Part shown: positions 19,023 to 28,351 of the stretch, piece by piece
How positions within the stretch are numbered: the stretch's first letter is position 1
Layout of the letters: the number at the start of each line of letters is the position of its first letter
Source of the DNA: Microbulbifer elongatus
GTDB taxonomy: Bacteria; Pseudomonadota; Gammaproteobacteria; Pseudomonadales; Cellvibrionaceae
Direction: 5' to 3'
Assembly (NCBI RefSeq): GCF_021165935.1
Contig: NZ_CP088953.1
Coordinates: forward strand, 3,333,501 to 3,397,500
DNA: 64,000 bases
Translations under genes and position numbers: made by a program
The notes under the pieces: model-generated
Databases searched by the model: none
Told to the model about the DNA's origin: nothing
The model's input: only the letters and a program-made list of their open reading frames with translations

Positions 19023-20267
19023 TTATGAGTTTTCCTGTGTCCGCACATTCAGCTGACGCAGTGCGCCACTCGCCCAGACCAATAGAAAGGCAAGCAGACT
19101 GAAGATCCCGGCCCACCACAAAGTGGTCAGGGGCGCGGTAAATTCACTGATGACACCGGCGGCTAGCGCACCGATGGCGGCGGAGCCGAACAGGGAAAAC
19201 TGATAGATGGAAATAATGCGGCTGCGCACCTGTTCCGGTGCGAGTATTTGAACGATGGATTTTCCTAGCGCCGCGGACGCCGCGGCAACCGCTCCCCAGC
19301 AGGCGCACAACAGCATCAGGCCGAATGCGGTGGGGCCAAAACTGATCGCAATCAATAACGCCGCGCTGTATAGCAGACACATGAGCACACCGCGCCCCGG
19401 CTGATCCCCCTGCCCCCGGCGCAACATCACAATCGTGGCCACCACGGTTCCCACCACAAATGCGATCTGTAACGACGCGTAGTAGCTGGCACCGCGACCA
19501 TAGCTTTCCGCCATGAGTGGCAGTACCACCAGAAACACCCCGATATGTACCAGTCCGTTGAACCCCACCAGTAATATCAGCTCGAAGATCGCACGGCTTC
19601 TCGCCACTTCCACAAATCCCTCCAGAAGCGCAGAGGGTAATTTGTTTGCCCGTATTTCACTGGGTGAGGTATGCCGGCGCAGACGAAAAAAGAAAAGCGC
19701 TGCGCAGCAGAGCACCGCCACCTGAATCAGCAGCAGGGGTTCAGCGCCCCAGTGATCGAAACGACTGGCCAACAGCATCCCCATTGCCTGACCACCGTAT
19801 TGAGCGAGCATCATCCAGGTCACCAGATGTTGCACGTGACTCTCCTGCACCCGTGCACCACTGGCCGGTGTGCGGGCCCCACGCTGCACCAGGTTTTCCC
19901 GGGCCGGCTGCAGAAACGCGGTAAAAAAGCCGAGGCTCACCCCGTAGGCCAGTAACAGCGCCAGGCTGGGGATGGCATCCATCAGGTAGTACGCCAGAGC
20001 CCCATGGCACAGGGCCAGCCCCAGACATGACAGTGCCGCGACCCGCGCGGCATCAAAGCGGTCCGCCAGTGCGCCACCAAACAGAAGGAACACCAGATTG
20101 GGCAGTAGCACCGATGCCTGCACCCAGCTCAACTGGAGCGCCGGCAGTTCCACCAGTGACACCGCAATCCACGGCAACAGCACTACCTGCAGGCCGGTAG
20201 CCAGAGAGGTGCCGCTGAAGCCGAGCAGGAATGTGCGCAGTCGAGCCGCCAGTGCGGGAAAAGCCAT
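19023..20267 (-). CDS. Major facilitator superfamily transporter, EntS/DHA3-like
   Basis: About 414 residues with roughly twelve membrane helices and the MFS loop 2-3 motif FGGALADRFDAARVA near residue 70. The layout resembles the EntS/DHA3 exporter branch, but no residue identifies the substrate. ATG 20267 is chosen; an upstream in-frame GTG at 20291 has GGTGA directly abutting it and looks unusable. Its start side faces the end of the tgpA gene, 138 nt away, and it ends 51 nt before the HPP gene on the same strand. Confidence 0.8.
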   Translation of the reverse strand: MAFPALAARLRTFLLGFSGTSLATGLQVVLLPWIAVSLVELPALQLSWVQASVLLPNLVFLLFGGALADRFDAARVAALSCLGLALCHGALAYYLMDAIPSLALLLAYGVSLGFFTAFLQPARENLVQRGARTPASGARVQESHVQHLVTWMMLAQYGGQAMGMLLASRFDHWGAEPLLLIQVAVLCCAALFFFRLRRHTSPSEIRANKLPSALLEGFVEVARSRAIFELILLVGFNGLVHIGVFLVVLPLMAESYGRGASYYASLQIAFVVGTVVATIVMLRRGQGDQPGRGVLMCLLYSAALLIAISFGPTAFGLMLLCACWGAVAAASAALGKSIVQILAPEQVRSRIISIYQFSLFGSAAIGALAAGVISEFTAPLTTLWWAGIFSLLAFLLVWASGALRQLNVRTQENS

Positions 20268-20405
20268 TACAGAATCCGGAAAATCAGTCACTCACCGCAG
20301 TGGTCACTGGGCGTTACCAGTGGCGGCGAACATCGGGGCGCTATTGTCCCACATTTTTCCCTGACATTTTTACGCTAAACCTTCACGCCAAAGGCCCAGC
20401 ACACC

Positions 20406-22457
20406 TTAGCGTAGGGATACCGGCGTGGGGGACGTGGTGCCCGGGCGCGGGGAAAGCCGCAACGGCCAGAAAGTACGCAGCAGACGGCGCAGCTGCTTTA
20501 ACGCCTGTGCGTCATCGGCAAAAGCCGCTTTTTCATAGGCCAGCGTGATACGCAGAGCCATGGGTGCCAGGGGCGGCCACTCCCGCTCTATACGCCGCGC
20601 ATAATCGACGGCTGCCTCACCGGGATTGCGTGGCAGGCCCGCACGTGCCATACGCCGACAGAAGCGAAGATACAGACGATCTGCCGGCGCCAATGCGGGG
20701 CCGCGTCCGGAAAAATTCAGCCACAACAGCAATACCGCCAGTGCCATGATCACCGGAGTTCCCAGAAAAATCGCTAACCGCAGTGGCGAGATTTCCCCCA
20801 GCAGCCGCCGCAACAGACCTTCCTGACGCTCGGCATCGAAACTCACCACGGTGCGATACCAGCGGTAATTGATCATGTCCCACTGCAAACGCAGACGTGT
20901 GACAAAAGCAATTTTGTGCAGGGGTAAAAGTGCATCCTGCATAAACTCGTCTGCGGCAGCACTCTGCAGGCCGTCGCGAATGCGCTGGGGCGCCACCGAG
21001 GTGGTTGGATCCACACGAACCCAACCCCGCTCCGGCAGCCAGATCTCCGCCCAGGCGTGGGCATCGTACTGACGCACCAGCAGGTATTCCTGCTGCTCCA
21101 CCCATTCCCCGCCCTGATACCCGGCCACGACCCTCGCGGGTACGCCCGCGGCGCGCATGGTGAAAACATAACTGTTGGCAAAGTGCTCACAGAATCCCTG
21201 CTGTGTTTCAAACAGGAACTCATCCACAGTATCCGCACCCAGGGCCGGCGGTTGCAGCGTGTAAGTAAAGCTACGCGAGTACATGGCGAGCAATGCCTGG
21301 GAAATGGCTTCCGCATCCATCCCCTCGTTCCGTCGTGCCGTGGCCCAGGCCCGCGCCTCGGGGTTTCCGGACTTGGGCAGCTGCAGATGGCGACGCTGCT
21401 CAGCGGCACTCAACCCCGACTGCACCGGAACACTCTCCCGCGGCCAGGAGCGCACATCGTATGCGAGGCGACTGCCCACCGGGTTGCGGTAAATCAGGGT
21501 GTCTTCTGCGGTGGTGCGCACACCCGAGGTATCGGAATGGGGGGTTGCCAAGGCAAACAGCCAGGGATTGTGGCTGGCTTCCTGAATAACCTGATAGCGA
21601 TAGCGTGGCCCTACCGCAGGCAGACTCTGCTCATCCTCGCGATGCAACCGGGAACGGCGACCGGCCCAGCGGTTGCCGGTGATCCCCGGCTCGCTCCAGC
21701 GGCGGCCGTCAAAGTGGGTATACACCAACCCCCGCCAGTAGCGCTGCTCCGGTGGCGGCACCGGGCCATCGAAGGAAATACGCAACGCGGGTTTGTCGGA
21801 CTTGGATAGGCGACTGAAATCACCGGGACTCATGGAATCGCTGATTCCGGTGGAAGCCGCAGAGGTATTCTGCGGAACTGCCCATAGAGGCCCGAGTCGC
21901 GGCATCACCACAAACAGTACCAGCATCACTGGCACCGCCTGCGCGAGCAGCTTCGCTGACAGGCCAAAGGCCCGCCCGGCCCGCGCACTGCCACTACCCT
22001 GCTGGGCCACCAGCGCGGCGGTAACGACCAGCAGGCTGAACACGCCGTAGAGGGCATAGGGAATCGTCTGGTCAAATACGAACAGTGTGGCGACAAGGAA
22101 ATAGGCCAGAGTGAGACTGAGCAGGGCATCCCGCCTGCTCAATAACTCGATGTTTTTCAGGGTAAATGACACCGCCAGCAATGCCACCATGGGCTCCAGG
22201 GCAAACCAGCGCCGATAGGTCATCGCCAGCCCCGCAACCGCCAGGCTGACCGCCACCAGCTTCACCACGCGCCCGGGTATTTCCCGCCGCCCGCGAAACA
22301 CCTCAAGGCGCCAGTAAACCGCGATACCCCAGGCAAATACCAGCCAGATGGGCAGGTGCGTAAAGTGTGGCAACAGAACCACGAATTGGGCGGCGAACAC
22401 CCACAACAGGCTCTCTCGGGGCAACAGGGTCTGCATCTGCCCGCTGTGAACGCTCAC
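20406..22457 (-). CDS. tgpA: TgpA-type membrane transglutaminase-like protein (DUF3488 + transglutaminase + DUF4129-like)
   Basis: A 683-residue protein with an N-terminal block of about seven helices (DUF3488), then a periplasmic transglutaminase fold with Cys in QGFCEHFANSYVF (about 423), His in YDAHAWAEIW (about 468) and Asp in RVDPTTS (about 484). One more helix and a cytoplasmic tail follow. This matches P. aeruginosa TgpA. The GTG start overlaps the DUF58 stop by 4 nt, so MoxR, DUF58 and TgpA form one operon. The substrate is probably a peptidoglycan- or periplasm-linked peptide, unproven. Confidence 0.9.
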   Translation of the reverse strand: MSVHSGQMQTLLPRESLLWVFAAQFVVLLPHFTHLPIWLVFAWGIAVYWRLEVFRGRREIPGRVVKLVAVSLAVAGLAMTYRRWFALEPMVALLAVSFTLKNIELLSRRDALLSLTLAYFLVATLFVFDQTIPYALYGVFSLLVVTAALVAQQGSGSARAGRAFGLSAKLLAQAVPVMLVLFVVMPRLGPLWAVPQNTSAASTGISDSMSPGDFSRLSKSDKPALRISFDGPVPPPEQRYWRGLVYTHFDGRRWSEPGITGNRWAGRRSRLHREDEQSLPAVGPRYRYQVIQEASHNPWLFALATPHSDTSGVRTTAEDTLIYRNPVGSRLAYDVRSWPRESVPVQSGLSAAEQRRHLQLPKSGNPEARAWATARRNEGMDAEAISQALLAMYSRSFTYTLQPPALGADTVDEFLFETQQGFCEHFANSYVFTMRAAGVPARVVAGYQGGEWVEQQEYLLVRQYDAHAWAEIWLPERGWVRVDPTTSVAPQRIRDGLQSAAADEFMQDALLPLHKIAFVTRLRLQWDMINYRWYRTVVSFDAERQEGLLRRLLGEISPLRLAIFLGTPVIMALAVLLLWLNFSGRGPALAPADRLYLRFCRRMARAGLPRNPGEAAVDYARRIEREWPPLAPMALRITLAYEKAAFADDAQALKQLRRLLRTFWPLRLSPRPGTTSPTPVSLR

Positions 22458-23464
22458 CCCATCACTCCTTTTACCGGAAAGAGTGCCAGTGCACTCAACA
22501 CCTTGTGCCGGTGAGCACTCCCCAGTGCCGGTGCAAGTACCTGACCGGGAAGGCGTAATCCATAGGCAACCTGACTACGCTCTGCTTCCAGCACCCAGGC
22601 ACACAGATTACTCAAACGGGTTTCGGGGTCGCGACCGGCGAGCAGATCCCAATCCAGCCACAGACGGGCATCGCTGCCGGAAGCGTATTCCTTGCTGTAC
22701 AGGTCACGCCCACCGGCAAACTGCTTCCAGGCGACATGTCGCAAGGAATCCCCCGCCTGATAATTTTTCAGCCCGGCGAAATCATCACCGCTGACAGAAA
22801 AGCTTTTTTCCTGTTCTCCCTCGCCCACACTGGCGCCCCAGGGCAAAGGGCCCGGGGCTTTCGGTTGCGGATAGACGAGGAACTCCACATCCAGGTCTAC
22901 CCAGCTCCAGCACTTGAACAGTCCCAGGGGAAAGCGACTCTCTACCCGAATGCGCGGTGCGCGAACCCTGCCCCGCCGTACCAGGGGCAGATCGAGCCGG
23001 ACGTCGACAGGTTCCCCCGTGGTGATATCTACCAGCACCCCCTCTTCCGGCGGCCAGCTCAGGCGCACCCGTTCGTGGGTGCGCTTGCCAGTTCTTTCCA
23101 GAACGATTTTCGCCGTACCGAAATCCCCGGCAAACGCCGGGTCCACCTCCAGCAGGCGCAACCTGAGACCGGAGAGATTGGCAAAGGTGTGCACCGGTAG
23201 AATCACCACCAGCCCCACCAGCAGAAATGCTAGGGCGAGGACCAGGTTATTTTCGTAATTGGTGCCAAGCAGCCACAGCAGGAAAATCAGCAGCAGAAAT
23301 CCCATGCCTGCGGCAGTGGGAAGCACAAACAGCTTGCGGTGATTGAGGGTGACACTGGCCGCCGCAGGCAGACGACGGTCCAGCCAGCGCAGCCAGCGTC
23401 GGTTCAGCGGGCTGGTGGTATCAGCGTGAAGGCCGCCGGTATCGGAGGAAACTTTTTCGAGCAC
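22454..23464 (-). CDS. DUF58 domain protein
   Basis: A 336-residue protein with two N-terminal helices (about 45-90, KLFVLPTAAGMGFLLLIFLLWLLG) and a C-terminal DUF58/vWA-like region containing the hallmark GDDFAGLKNYQAGDSLRHVAWKQ (about 225-247). The start is GTG 23464, without a strong ribosome site. DUF58 proteins pair with MoxR ATPases and transglutaminase-like proteins, as here, and are thought to act in complex assembly at the membrane. Confidence 0.87.
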   Translation of the reverse strand: MLEKVSSDTGGLHADTTSPLNRRWLRWLDRRLPAAASVTLNHRKLFVLPTAAGMGFLLLIFLLWLLGTNYENNLVLALAFLLVGLVVILPVHTFANLSGLRLRLLEVDPAFAGDFGTAKIVLERTGKRTHERVRLSWPPEEGVLVDITTGEPVDVRLDLPLVRRGRVRAPRIRVESRFPLGLFKCWSWVDLDVEFLVYPQPKAPGPLPWGASVGEGEQEKSFSVSGDDFAGLKNYQAGDSLRHVAWKQFAGGRDLYSKEYASGSDARLWLDWDLLAGRDPETRLSNLCAWVLEAERSQVAYGLRLPGQVLAPALGSAHRHKVLSALALFPVKGVMG

Positions 23465-23486
23465 GTGTGCACAAACCCCGTTCGCC

Positions 23487-24434
23487 TCAGGCGGCGATGA
23501 TATCGACCTGGTGCATCATCCGCTCCACCAGCTGCGTACCGTCGCTGCCGTCGCTCTGCAGGCGGTGACCGGCCACAGACGGCAAGACCGCCTGCAGGTC
23601 TTCCGGCAGCAGGTGGCCGCGGTTGTGAATCAGCGCCCAGGCACGGGCGGCGTGTAGCAGAGCCAGCGCGCCGCGCGGAGAAAGCCCAACGCCACATTCG
23701 GCGCTCTGGCGGGTGTGCTGCACCAGGCGTTCCAGATAATCCAGCAGCGAATCGGAGGCCTTGACCTGACTGACCAGCCCCTGCAACTTCCGTAGACCGT
23801 CACTGTTGATACGCGGCTTGATCTGCGCCAGCTGGGCACGGGGATCTACCCCTTTGAACAGGGCCCGCTCCGCTTCCCGGGTAGGATAGCCAAGACTGAT
23901 ACGCATCAGGAACCGATCGAGCTGCGACTCCGGCAGTACAAAGGTGCCGGACTGTTGCAGGGGGTTCTGGGTGGCGATCACGAAGAAGGGCTCGGGGAGC
24001 GGACGGGTTTCGCCGTCCACACTGACCTGGCGCTCTTCCATCGCCTCCAGCAGTGCGCTCTGGGTTTTGGGAGAGCTGCGGTTGATCTCGTCGGCAAGCA
24101 GTAGCTGACTGAATACCGGCCCTTCGTGGAAACGGAACTGGCCGGACTCCCGCTCGAAGATGCTCACGCCGATAATATCCGCGGGGAGCATATCGCTGGT
24201 GAACTGGACCCGCTTGTAGCTGAGCCCCAGTACCTGGGCCAGTGCGTGGGCCAGAGTGGTTTTGCCCATCCCGGGCAGATCTTCGATCAATAGATGACCA
24301 CGGGCCAGCAAGCAGGCCAGCGCCAGTTTCACCTGATGCTCTTTCCCTAACAGAACCTTGCCGATGTCATCGACAATAGCGGAGATGATTTTTTGCACGG
24401 CAAATCCATTACAGCTCGGTTTTTCTTCACTCAA
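23487..24434 (-). CDS. MoxR-family AAA+ ATPase
   Basis: A 315-residue AAA+ chaperone-like ATPase: Walker A LPGMGKTT (53-60), Walker B LLLADEINR with Asp115/Glu116, sensor 1 VIATQNP near 160, and a C-terminal lid. It is first in the moxR-DUF58-tgpA cluster. The farthest in-frame start is TTG 24434, only 5 nt from the metZ hairpin and without a ribosome site, so a later start such as GTG 24398 is possible; either way the ATPase core is intact. Confidence 0.88.
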   Translation of the reverse strand: MSEEKPSCNGFAVQKIISAIVDDIGKVLLGKEHQVKLALACLLARGHLLIEDLPGMGKTTLAHALAQVLGLSYKRVQFTSDMLPADIIGVSIFERESGQFRFHEGPVFSQLLLADEINRSSPKTQSALLEAMEERQVSVDGETRPLPEPFFVIATQNPLQQSGTFVLPESQLDRFLMRISLGYPTREAERALFKGVDPRAQLAQIKPRINSDGLRKLQGLVSQVKASDSLLDYLERLVQHTRQSAECGVGLSPRGALALLHAARAWALIHNRGHLLPEDLQAVLPSVAGHRLQSDGSDGTQLVERMMHQVDIIAA

Positions 24435-24439
24435 TGATA

Positions 24440-24460
24440 GGCCCCGGGGTAACCGGGGCC
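24440..24460 (-). terminator. Hairpin after metZ, possible terminator
   Basis: GGCCCCGG and CCGGGGCC pair over 8 bp around a 5-nt loop, 36 nt downstream of the metZ stop on the minus strand. There is no T tract, so it may act as an RNA 3' end stabiliser instead. Confidence 0.45.
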
Positions 24461-24496
24461 ATTCATCATGTCACATTCCGCGCCATTGTGACCATT

Positions 24497-25681
24497 TTAC
24501 GTGATCGCCGACAAGCCTCGCGCCAGATCCGCCTTCAGATCATCCGCGCTTTCCAGGCCAACGGAGATACGGATCAGGTTTTCGGTGATGCCGGCTTTCT
24601 CCTTGTCTTCATCGCTCAGGCGGCCATGGGTGGTGGTTGCCGGGTGCACGATGGTGCTTTTGGCGTCGCCGAGGTTGGCCGTCACCGAGAAGATCCGGCA
24701 GGCATCAATCACCTTCCAGGCCGCCTCGCGTCCACCGGCGACGGTAAAGCTGAATACAGCGCCGAAACCACTCTGCTGGGCAGCGGCCAGCTGGTGATTG
24801 GGATGGCTGGGCAAGCCCACATAATTAACCTTCTCCACTTGCGCCTGCTCTTTCAGCCACCAGGCGATATCCAACGCACTGGTACAGTGCGCGCGCATAC
24901 GCAGATTCAGTGTCTCCAGCCCTTTCAGGAATACCCAGGCATTGAACGGGCTCAGGCTGGGGCCACAGGTGCGCAGGAAGATGACGACTTCGTCCATGAC
25001 TTCTTTCCTGCCCACCACCACGCCTCCCAGACAGCGACCCTGGCCATCGAGGAATTTGGTGGCGGAGTGCACAACAATGTCGGCCCCCAGCGCCAGCGGG
25101 CGTTGCAGTGCCGGGGTACAGAAGCAGTTATCGACCACTAACTGTGCACCGGCGCTGTGGGCGAGGTCGGCCATGGCGCGGATGTCCGCGACTTCGCACA
25201 GGGGATTGGACGGTGTTTCCATAAACAGCAGTTTGGTGTCGCCATCCAGCGCGTCTTTCCAGGCCTGGAAGTCGGTGAGTTCGACGAAGCTGACTTTAAC
25301 CCCGAACTTGATCATGTAACGGGTAAACAGTGCGGTGGTGGTGCCGAATACGCTGCGGGAGCAGATGACTTTGTCACCGCTGTTCAGGGTGGCCATGCAC
25401 AGGCTGAGAATGGCGGCCATGCCGCTCGAGGTGGCAACGGCGGCCTCGCCCCCTTCCATCGCGGCGATACGCTCTTCGAACATACGCACGGTGGGGTTGG
25501 TGTAGCGGGAGTAGACGTTACCGGGAGAATCCCCGGAGAAACGCGCGGCGGCTTCGGCCGCGGAGGGAAAGACGTAACTGGATGTGGTGTAAATAGGCTC
25601 GGCGTGCTCGCCTTCCGCCGACCGGCTCTGGCCTGCCCGTACCGCCAGTGTTTCCAGTGCGTAGCCGTCGTCTTCAAACAT
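24497..25681 (-). CDS. metZ: O-succinylhomoserine sulfhydrylase
   Basis: A 394-residue PLP enzyme of the Cys/Met metabolism family. The PLP lysine is Lys209 in VVHSATKFLDGQ, the cofactor Asp is near 184 (LVVDNCFCTP), and YSRYTNPT at 57-64 is the family substrate loop. It uses sulfide directly to make homocysteine. The gene order purF, metZ matches Pseudomonas, where metZ follows purF. The 476-nt gap upstream carries two copies of the palindromic repeat. Confidence 0.92.
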   Translation of the reverse strand: MFEDDGYALETLAVRAGQSRSAEGEHAEPIYTTSSYVFPSAAEAAARFSGDSPGNVYSRYTNPTVRMFEERIAAMEGGEAAVATSSGMAAILSLCMATLNSGDKVICSRSVFGTTTALFTRYMIKFGVKVSFVELTDFQAWKDALDGDTKLLFMETPSNPLCEVADIRAMADLAHSAGAQLVVDNCFCTPALQRPLALGADIVVHSATKFLDGQGRCLGGVVVGRKEVMDEVVIFLRTCGPSLSPFNAWVFLKGLETLNLRMRAHCTSALDIAWWLKEQAQVEKVNYVGLPSHPNHQLAAAQQSGFGAVFSFTVAGGREAAWKVIDACRIFSVTANLGDAKSTIVHPATTTHGRLSDEDKEKAGITENLIRISVGLESADDLKADLARGLSAIT

Positions 25682-25785
25682 GGATTAACCGTCCCGGGTT
25701 AGAAATTGCTGAGCTGGTAATCTTAACCCATGAAGGCGGCTTGGGCAGAGCGAATCATAAAAGCTACGAAGTAAATAGATTTAAT

Positions 25786-25906
25786 GCGAAGACAGAGTAG
25801 CGGGGATCCGTTTTCAAAAGCGTCGGCGACAGGGACGTCGCCGACGCAGCGTACATGGACGTATTCACAGCGGTTTTGAAAACGGATACCCGCTGCTCTG
25901 TCGCCA
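25786..25906 (+). repeat. Structured palindromic element, divergent copy B
   Basis: Same architecture as the other copies with different stem sequences. The outer arms 25786-25819 and 25874-25906 include ATCCGTTTTCAAAA paired with TTTTGAAAACGGAT. Hairpin A is GCGTCGGCGAC/GTCGCCGACGC with loop AGGGAC; hairpin B is TAC/GTA with loop ATGGAC. The junction TTCACAGCG matches the other copies. It lies 64 nt from copy C in the purF-metZ gap. Confidence 0.8.
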
Positions 25907-25969
25907 ATACTGGCAAAATCGGAGCTCATTTTACCACCGCGGTACGGGGTGCTACGTAGGTAGGGCACT

Positions 25970-26084
25970 GGCGGCACTGCTGCCGGAAGTTGTTTGCGAG
26001 ACACGCCGTAAACCCATCCATGGGGGCTCTTCCGCGAGGTCCCTCTCGCGGAAGGTCTCGCAAACAACTTCCGGCATCAGCGCC
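25970..26084 (-). repeat. Structured palindromic element, copy C
   Basis: The outer arms 25970-26002 and 26055-26084 contain GAAGTTGTTTGCGAGAC paired with GTCTCGCAAACAACTTC. Read on the minus strand, hairpin A is CTTCCGCGAG/CTCGCGGAAG with loop AGGGAC, hairpin B has loop ATGGAT, and the junction reads TTTACGGCGT. It is oriented with purF and metZ transcription. Confidence 0.85.
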
Positions 26085-26157
26085 TTAACGATTGGCAAAT
26101 ACACTTCGACCCACCGATGGGTGGGCCGAATAAAATAAGAGGGAGCCTTACTAGAGC

Positions 26158-27642
26158 TTACAACGAGCTCTCGTTGCCCTTCCCTTTCGCATTGTCATTG
26201 CGCGCCGCATGCAGGCTGTCCAGGTATTCCTGGGTAACATCACCGGTGATGTACTTGCCATCAAAGACCGCGCAATCAAACTCCTTGATCTCGGTATTGC
26301 CATCCCCAGAGGACACCACCAGCTCATCGAGATCCTGATAGATCAGCCAGTCCGCGCCGATCTCCTCACACACCTCTTCAGTGGTGCGGTTGTGGGCGAC
26401 CAGCTCGGTGGCAGAAGGCATATCAATGCCGTACACGTTCGGGTATTTCACCGCCGGCGCAGCCGAGGCAAAATAAACCTTGTTGGCACCCGCATCGCGC
26501 GCCATCTGGATGATCTGCTTACAGGTAGTACCGCGCACGATGGAATCGTCCACCAGCAGTACATTCTTGCCGCGAAACTCCAGCTCGATCGGGTTCAGTT
26601 TCTGGCGAACCGATTTTTTACGCTGTTTCTGACCCGGCATGATAAAAGTACGGCCGATATAGCGGTTCTTCACCATACCTTCCCGGAATTTTACACCCAG
26701 ACGATGTGCCACCATCTGGCCCGCGGAACGGGAAGAATCCGGAATCGGGATGACCACGTCGATATCGTGGTCCGGGCGCTCGCGCAGGATTTTTTCAGCC
26801 AGGTGCTCGCCCTGACGCAGACGCGCCTTGTGCACGGAAACACCATCCATAATGGAATCCGGGCGGGCGAAGTACACGTGTTCGAAAATGCATGGGCGCA
26901 GCTGCGGGTTTTCTGCGCACTGTTCGGAGTGCACGGTGCCGTCCAGCTCGATGTAGATACATTCACCCGGTGCCACATCGCGCACAAGGGTGTAACCGAG
27001 AACGTCCAGCGCCACGGATTCCGAGGCCACCATATATTCCGTGCCCTGATCGGTCTCGCGCTTACCGTACACCAGCGGACGGATGCCGTTGGGGTCGCGG
27101 AAGGCGACCACGCCGTAACCGACAATCATCGCCACACAGGCGTAACCACCGCGCACCCGCTTGTGTACCGCGCGCATGGCCGTGAAGATATCTTCGGCTT
27201 TGGGCTGGAGTTTGTGCTGCTTGTGCAGCTCGTGGGCAAAGACGTTGAGCAGGACTTCCGAGTCGGAGTCGGTATTGATGTGGCGCAGGTCCTGCTGGAA
27301 GATCTGTTCCTTCACCTCATTGACGTTGGTGAGGTTGCCATTGTGGGCCATGGCGATGCCGTAAGGGGAGTTGACGTAGAAGGGTTGGGCCAGCGCGGGG
27401 CCGGAGCTGCCGGCGGTGGGGTAGCGCACATGACCGATACCGAAGTTGCCGGTCAGGCGCTGCATATGGCGCGCCCGGAAAACGTCGCGCACCAGGCCAT
27501 TGGCCTTTTGCTGATTCAGGCGGTCCCCATCACAGGTGACGATGCCGGCGGCGTCCTGGCCACGGTGCTGCAACAGAGTGAGCGCGTCATATAACTGCAG
27601 ATTGACGTCACTCTTACCGACGATTCCAACGATGCCACACAT
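26158..27642 (-). CDS. purF: Amidophosphoribosyltransferase
   Basis: A 494-residue first enzyme of de novo purine synthesis. The N-terminal glutaminase begins with catalytic Cys2 (MCGIVGIVG), followed by [16 protein letters not shown] near 75. The C-terminal PRPP domain has [13 protein letters not shown] near 365. It is the E. coli-like form without a propeptide. It is preceded by cvpA with a 68-nt gap, the usual cvpA-purF operon. Confidence 0.96.
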   Translation of the reverse strand: MCGIVGIVGKSDVNLQLYDALTLLQHRGQDAAGIVTCDGDRLNQQKANGLVRDVFRARHMQRLTGNFGIGHVRYPTAGSSGPALAQPFYVNSPYGIAMAHNGNLTNVNEVKEQIFQQDLRHINTDSDSEVLLNVFAHELHKQHKLQPKAEDIFTAMRAVHKRVRGGYACVAMIVGYGVVAFRDPNGIRPLVYGKRETDQGTEYMVASESVALDVLGYTLVRDVAPGECIYIELDGTVHSEQCAENPQLRPCIFEHVYFARPDSIMDGVSVHKARLRQGEHLAEKILRERPDHDIDVVIPIPDSSRSAGQMVAHRLGVKFREGMVKNRYIGRTFIMPGQKQRKKSVRQKLNPIELEFRGKNVLLVDDSIVRGTTCKQIIQMARDAGANKVYFASAAPAVKYPNVYGIDMPSATELVAHNRTTEEVCEEIGADWLIYQDLDELVVSSGDGNTEIKEFDCAVFDGKYITGDVTQEYLDSLHAARNDNAKGKGNESSL

Positions 27643-27710
27643 ACTTCAGATAACCCCAGTCATTTCGAAATGGTCATGGTGATCCCGCGCCGCCTCCTGC
27701 AGCCCATCGA

Positions 27711-28208
27711 TCAGTCAATTTGCCCTGCGAAGAAGTCCTTGATCGCGCCTGCCGCTTCGCGCGCGCGATCCTCAAATTCGAGAAAATGCGGTATCAACGT
27801 CGATTGCTGCCACCAGCCGTCCTGGTCCACCGGCGCCAGTGCCGGGGCAAAGATCAGCAACGCCATCACAATGATGCAGCCGCGGAACAGACCGAACACC
27901 ATACCCAATACCCGATCGGTGCCCGACAGGCCGGTGGCCTCCACGAACGCAGACAGGGTCATATTCAGGCCGGCTCCTGCCAGCAGGGTAAAGATGAACA
28001 GTATGGAAAAGGCGGCTATGGCCTGTAGTGAAGGCGTATCGACGAGGTTGGAGAGCAGTGGCGCCAGCTGGTCGCGGAACATCATCGCCACTACGAACGC
28101 CGCCACCCAGGTGAGTAGCGACAGTACTTCGCGCACGAAGCCTCGGCTCAAGCCGATCAGCGTGGAGATGGCGACGATTGCCAGAATGGTCCAGTCAGCC
28201 CAGTTCAT
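27711..28208 (-). CDS. cvpA: CvpA family membrane protein
   Basis: A 165-residue inner-membrane protein with four hydrophobic segments starting at MNWADWTILAIVAISTLIG; the motif SRGFVREVLSLLTW lies at about 21-34. CvpA was named for colicin V production and is now linked to envelope stress tolerance. It lies directly upstream of purF, as in many gammaproteobacteria. Confidence 0.93.
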   Translation of the reverse strand: MNWADWTILAIVAISTLIGLSRGFVREVLSLLTWVAAFVVAMMFRDQLAPLLSNLVDTPSLQAIAAFSILFIFTLLAGAGLNMTLSAFVEATGLSGTDRVLGMVFGLFRGCIIVMALLIFAPALAPVDQDGWWQQSTLIPHFLEFEDRAREAAGAIKDFFAGQID

Positions 28209-28351
28209 TCAACCCTACCTGCTACGCGGCGGCTGCCGCGAAGAGCGCGCATTCTAACTTACCGACCGGAGCCAGTGAAGCAGTTCACCAAATCCAATGA
28301 CAAGCTATTCGAAAAGGAGTGCATGGTAAGGTCAGCCCGCGCCCGCCGGTA

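Noticed and set aside
25682..25785. SAM-type riboswitch ahead of metZ
   Set aside because: Only a short GGGTTA/TAACCC pairing is visible; none of the conserved SAM riboswitch cores could be recognised.
26209..27594. A 461-codon plus-strand frame opposite purF
   Set aside because: Shadow of a well-conserved PurF gene.
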